Positions 6,154 to 9,066 of a stretch of 9,066 bases of DNA are shown piece after piece. This DNA is from Streptococcus oralis (lineage in GTDB: Bacteria > Bacillota > Bacilli > Lactobacillales > Streptococcaceae), in assembly GCA_937930605.1 (NCBI GenBank), contig CALHBZ010000262.1, positions 1 through 9,066 of the forward strand, in the 5' to 3' direction. The notes beneath the pieces were generated by a model. It was given only the letters and a program-made list of their open reading frames with translations, had not been told where the DNA came from and made no database searches. The translations under genes were made by a program, and so were the position numbers. The number at the start of each line of letters is the position of its first letter. Position 1 is the stretch's first letter.

Positions 6154-7347
6154 ATGAACCAATCCATGTCAAATCTCAAGTTGGCGGAACGTGGTGCCAT
6201 TATCAGCATTTCGACCTACCTCCTCTTGTCTGCAGCAAAATTGGCAACTGGTCACCTCCTTCATTCATCCAGTTTGGTAGCCGATGGTTTCAACAATGTG
6301 TCAGATATCATTGCAAATGTGGCCCTCTTAATTGGGATTCGGATGGCGCGCCAGCCCGCTGACCGTGATCACCGTTTTGGCCACTGGAAGATTGAAGACT
6401 TGGCTAGTTTGATCACTTCCATCATCATGTTCTACGTTGGCTTTGATGTTCTGCGGGACACCATTCAAAAAATTCTCAGTCGAGAACAAACACCCATTGA
6501 CCCTCTGGGTGCTACTCTAGGAGTCTTATCTGCGGCAGTCATGTTCACCGTTTATCTCTATAATACTCGCCTCAGTAAGAAATCCAAATCCAAGGCTCTG
6601 AAGGCAGCTGCTAAAGATAATCTTTCTGATGCAGTCACCTCGCTTGGTACTTCCATTGCCATCCTAGCCAGCAGCTTCAACTATCCAATCGTGGATAAAC
6701 TGGTTGCTATCATCATCACTTTCTTTATCTTAAAGACAGCATATGATATCTTTATCGAGTCTTCCTTCAGTCTTTCAGATGGTTTTGACGACCGTCTGCT
6801 GGAAGACTACCAAAAGGCCATCATGGAGATTCCAAAGATTAGTAAGGTCAAGTCCCAAAGAGGACGTACCTACGGTAGCAATATCTACCTTGATATCACC
6901 CTGGAGATGAATCCCGATTTATCAGTCTATGAAAGTCACGAAATAGCAGACCAGGTTGAGTCTATGCTGGAAGAGCGTTTTGGAGTATTTGATACCGATG
7001 TCCATATCGAGCCAGCTCCCATACCTGAGGACGAGATTTTAGACAATGTCTATAAAAAACTGCTCATGCGTGAGCAATTGATTGACCAAGGCAATCAGCT
7101 AGAAGAACTCCTTGCTGAGGATTTTCTCTATATCCGTCAAGATGGAGAGCAGATGGATAAAGAGGCTTATAAGACTGAAAAAGAACTTAGTGCTGCGATT
7201 AAAGATATTCAAATCACTTCCATTAGTCAAAAAACCAAGCTCATTTGCTATGAGCTAGATGGCATCGTCCATACCAGTATCTGGCGTCGCCATGAGACTT
7301 GGCAAAATATCTTTCATCAAGAGACTAAAAAAGAAGACAAACAATGA
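6154..7347 (+). CDS. mntE: Manganese efflux transporter MntE (cation diffusion facilitator)
   Basis: MntE exports Mn2+ from the cytoplasm, using an ion gradient. The membrane domain (about 12-205) has six helices. The transport site is Asn47-x3-Asp51 (NNVSD) in helix 2 and Asp155-x3-Asp159 (DNLSD) in helix 5, the N/D-D/D set of Mn-type members as opposed to Zn-type His/Asp sets. HRFGHWKIEDLASL (73-86) is a family signature. The cytoplasmic domain (210-288) ends in VHIEP. Residues 291-397 form an extra domain absent from typical family members of about 300 residues. Its pattern (LLAEDFLYI, then ICYELDG and TSIWRRHETWQNIFHQ) looks NTF2/DUF4440-like, by eye only. The gene is divergent to the riboswitch-controlled ATPase, with its own promoter and terminator, so it is probably constitutive. 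Confidence 0.93.
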   Translation: MNQSMSNLKLAERGAIISISTYLLLSAAKLATGHLLHSSSLVADGFNNVSDIIANVALLIGIRMARQPADRDHRFGHWKIEDLASLITSIIMFYVGFDVLRDTIQKILSREQTPIDPLGATLGVLSAAVMFTVYLYNTRLSKKSKSKALKAAAKDNLSDAVTSLGTSIAILASSFNYPIVDKLVAIIITFFILKTAYDIFIESSFSLSDGFDDRLLEDYQKAIMEIPKISKVKSQRGRTYGSNIYLDITLEMNPDLSVYESHEIADQVESMLEERFGVFDTDVHIEPAPIPEDEILDNVYKKLLMREQLIDQGNQLEELLAEDFLYIRQDGEQMDKEAYKTEKELSAAIKDIQITSISQKTKLICYELDGIVHTSIWRRHETWQNIFHQETKKEDKQ

Positions 7348-7373
7348 CCCTATCCAATGGATAGGGCCTTTTT
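7348..7373 (+). terminator. Intrinsic terminator of mntE
   Basis: CCCTATCC (7348-7355) pairs with GGATAGGG (7359-7366) around a 3-nt loop, followed by CC and five Ts (7369-7373). It starts immediately after the TGA stop. The minus-strand gene ending at 7401 converges on it; in that direction the hairpin has no good T-run, so termination there would be weaker. Confidence 0.9.
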
Positions 7374-7400
7374 GATTATTCTACTTTAAGCAAAGACAGA

Positions 7401-8012
7401 CTATGACGGTTTGGAAGATTTGCTTTTCGAAGCTTGTTTTGCTTCTTTTCTTGCTTGACGATTTTGTTCGATACGCCATTCTCTTTCATAGTACTTCATG
7501 ATCTCGTAGATCCTTTCAGGGAGACCTACATCTAGTAGAATGATAGGGATGATCAAATCTGCTGACTGATGAAAAGGGAAACACCTTCTCTTCAGTAAAG
7601 ATAGAAGTGACTGGGATTTCACATTATCCTTGTTTTTAAAATAAACTTCAATCCGATAGGAATTCCTATACCTCCCTCCAAACCGAGAGAAGGAAAATTC
7701 CTCTACATCAGCCCAAGCATAGAAACGACTGGGTTTCTTTGGATTCGGTTTGTAGTAAAACCCCTCAACAGTACATCTCAAATATTCCTTATCCGAGCTT
7801 AAAAGTCTGTAAGTCAGATAAACTACTACTCCAGCACAAAAAAGTAAAACCAGCATAAACAAAAGACTTATCGTATGAAGTCTGGTCCCCTTTTGTGAAT
7901 ACGAATGGAGATAATAGAGAAGTAACAAGAAGAAAAGCACAGAAGCTAGGCCAAACAAGGCATTCCAAATAATTTTCTTTGGACTACGTTTAATGACTTT
8001 TTCTTCCATCAT
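7401..8012 (-). CDS. Two-helix membrane protein with a PH-like cytoplasmic domain
   Basis: This 203-residue protein has a short basic N-terminus, two hydrophobic helices (about 14-36 and 47-70), then a soluble part with the look of bacterial PH-like/STM3941-type domains. That part shows LRCTVEGFYYKPNPK near 78-92, AWADVEEFSFSRFG near 99-112 and RIEVYFKNKD near 119-128. A Lys/Arg/Ser-rich tail ends it. No enzymatic motif is visible and the function is unknown. Its ATG overlaps the ABC-F stop as ATGA (8012-8009), and no convincing Shine-Dalgarno precedes it, so translation probably depends on ribosomes finishing the ABC-F gene. The next codon is also ATG (8009), so the exact start is uncertain by one residue. 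The domain resemblance is by eye. Confidence 0.8.
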   Translation of the reverse strand: MMEEKVIKRSPKKIIWNALFGLASVLFFLLLLYYLHSYSQKGTRLHTISLLFMLVLLFCAGVVVYLTYRLLSSDKEYLRCTVEGFYYKPNPKKPSRFYAWADVEEFSFSRFGGRYRNSYRIEVYFKNKDNVKSQSLLSLLKRRCFPFHQSADLIIPIILLDVGLPERIYEIMKYYEREWRIEQNRQARKEAKQASKSKSSKPS

Positions 8013-9066
8013 GCCAACTCACTTAAATATTCATAGCGTTCGTATTTTTCAAGGAGTTCTTCATTTTTTTCATCTAGCTCTTTCTGAAGTGTCCCAAGTT
8101 TACCAAAGTCGGAGCCGTTTGCCTGCATCTCCTCTTCAATAGCAGCGATACGGTTTTCCAAGGCTTCAATATCGCCTTCAATGCTTGCCCACTCCTGCTT
8201 TTCTTGGTAGGTCATGCGTTTTTTGTCTTCACGGACCTTGACCACTTTCTCCTTTTCTGCCTTTTGCACTTGATTGGCCATCTCTGTTTCAAAAGCTTTT
8301 TCGTCAAGGTAGTCTGTGTAATGACCAAAGAAAGTACGGATGCTTCCATTCTCAAAGGCCAGAATCTTAGTCGCTACCTTATCCAAGAAATAGCGATCGT
8401 GGCTAACTGTCAAGACAGGACCTGCAAAGCTCTGCAAGAAATTCTCCAAGACTGTCAAAGTCGCAATATCCAAATCATTGGTCGGCTCGTCCAAAAGAAG
8501 AACATTGGGTTTTTCCAAGAGCAATTTGAGAAGATAAAGGCGTTTTTTCTCGCCACCTGACAATTTCTCAATCAAGGTTCCATGCGTCGAACGTGGGAAG
8601 AGGAACTGCTCCAGCAACTCTGCAATGGAAGTCGTAGAACCACCACTGGTCTTAACCTCTTCTGCTACTTCCTGCAGGTAATTGATGACCCGTTTGCTTT
8701 CATCCAAACCTTCAATTTGTTGAGAGAAATAGGCGATGCAAACCGTCTCACCGATGATAACTTGACCTTTAGTCGGCTCAAGACTTCCTGCAATGAGGTT
8801 AAGCAGGGTTGATTTCCCCACACCGTTGTCCCCAACGATACCGATACGGTCTTTGGCCTGCACCAAGAGGTTAAAATCTTGTAAAATCGGCTTGTTCTCA
8901 TAAGCGAAGGAAACATCTTTAAACTCGATGACCTTCTTACCAATCCGACTGGTCTCAAAGTTCATGGTTAAGTCTGTCTCAGTAGGATTATCTGAAACTT
9001 CCTTTTTCAAGTCATGGAAACGATTGATACGAGCCTGCTGCTTGGTCGCACGCGCTTGCGGTTGTC
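8009..9066 (-). CDS. ABC-F family ATPase, C-terminal half (Uup/YfmR-like; 5' end outside window)
   Basis: The frame stays open to the right edge, so the protein is cut; 351 residues remain of an expected total of about 620. The first visible stretch, QPQARATKQQARINRF (9064-9017), is the end of the inter-domain linker typical of ABC-F proteins. The second ATPase domain follows with Walker A GDNGVGKST (8833-8807), signature LSGGE (8563-8549), Walker B LLLDEPTNDLD (from 8500) and the switch His in VSHDRYFLD. A charged coiled coil closes the protein (WASIEGDIEALENRIAAIEEE onward), as in Uup and YfmR. There are no membrane segments. ABC-F proteins act on the ribosome, and this type is associated with resolving stalled or difficult peptide synthesis; Uup-type specificity is inferred from the C-terminal coiled coil. 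It overlaps the next gene by ATGA. Confidence 0.9.
   Translation of the reverse strand, partial: QPQARATKQQARINRFHDLKKEVSDNPTETDLTMNFETSRIGKKVIEFKDVSFAYENKPILQDFNLLVQAKDRIGIVGDNGVGKSTLLNLIAGSLEPTKGQVIIGETVCIAYFSQQIEGLDESKRVINYLQEVAEEVKTSGGSTTSIAELLEQFLFPRSTHGTLIEKLSGGEKKRLYLLKLLLEKPNVLLLDEPTNDLDIATLTVLENFLQSFAGPVLTVSHDRYFLDKVATKILAFENGSIRTFFGHYTDYLDEKAFETEMANQVQKAEKEKVVKVREDKKRMTYQEKQEWASIEGDIEALENRIAAIEEEMQANGSDFGKLGTLQKELDEKNEELLEKYERYEYLSELA

Noticed and set aside
8665..8958. Minus-strand frame of 97 codons overlapping the ABC-F gene
   Set aside because: It is an alternate frame through the Walker A region of the ABC-F protein and its translation shows no family features.
8009..9010. ABC-F gene starting at 9010
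   Set aside because: The triplet at 9010 is TTG, and the frame continues upstream with typical ABC-F linker residues to the window edge. The gene is cut, not short.

Overview
The window looks like a chromosomal segment of a mitis-group Streptococcus (S. mitis / oralis / pneumoniae type). The base composition is moderately AT-rich, promoters are often extended -10, and the gene order is the one I remember from pneumococcus around the manganese exporters: yaaA, a membrane protein, a short deformylase, a P2A-type ATPase, MntE and an ABC-F protein. The species is inferred from memory of these families, not from a search.

Layout, left to right. Positions 1-133 appear to be the 5' edge of an IS30-type insertion sequence whose transposase runs off the left end on the minus strand. 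Then come three minus-strand genes: yaaA (218-946, peroxide-stress family), an uncharacterised exported membrane protein (1021-2616), and a short peptide deformylase paralogue (2628-3038). The last two are tightly coupled, since the Shine-Dalgarno of the membrane protein overlaps the deformylase stop codon. Next is a large minus-strand P-type cation ATPase (3143-5839). Its 188-nt leader carries a yybP-ykoY manganese riboswitch followed by an intrinsic terminator. Divergent to it, on the plus strand, is mntE (6154-7347), a cation-diffusion-facilitator Mn2+ exporter with its own promoter and terminator. The right end holds a convergent minus-strand pair: the C-terminal half of an ABC-F protein (8009-9066, cut by the window edge) and a small two-helix membrane protein (7401-8012) that overlaps it by ATGA.

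The functional core is manganese export. Two exporters of different families are transcribed divergently from one intergenic region. The ATPase is predicted to switch on when cytosolic Mn2+ is high, because metal binding to the aptamer should block formation of the terminator. mntE has a near-consensus promoter and no visible riboswitch, so it is probably made constitutively. The nearby YaaA family member fits the metal/peroxide theme, because these streptococci make H2O2 and balance Mn against Fe, but a shared role is only inference.

Points worth a second look are a promoter placed so that yaaA mRNA should be leaderless, a deformylase paralogue with Met where the family has its active-site Gln, and an extra NTF2/DUF4440-like tail on MntE. 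I also note a membrane-anchored protein of unknown function co-translated with the deformylase. I see no CRISPR array, tRNA, rRNA or origin. I found no clearly new system; the unexplained parts are the 531-residue membrane protein and the ABC-F partner.
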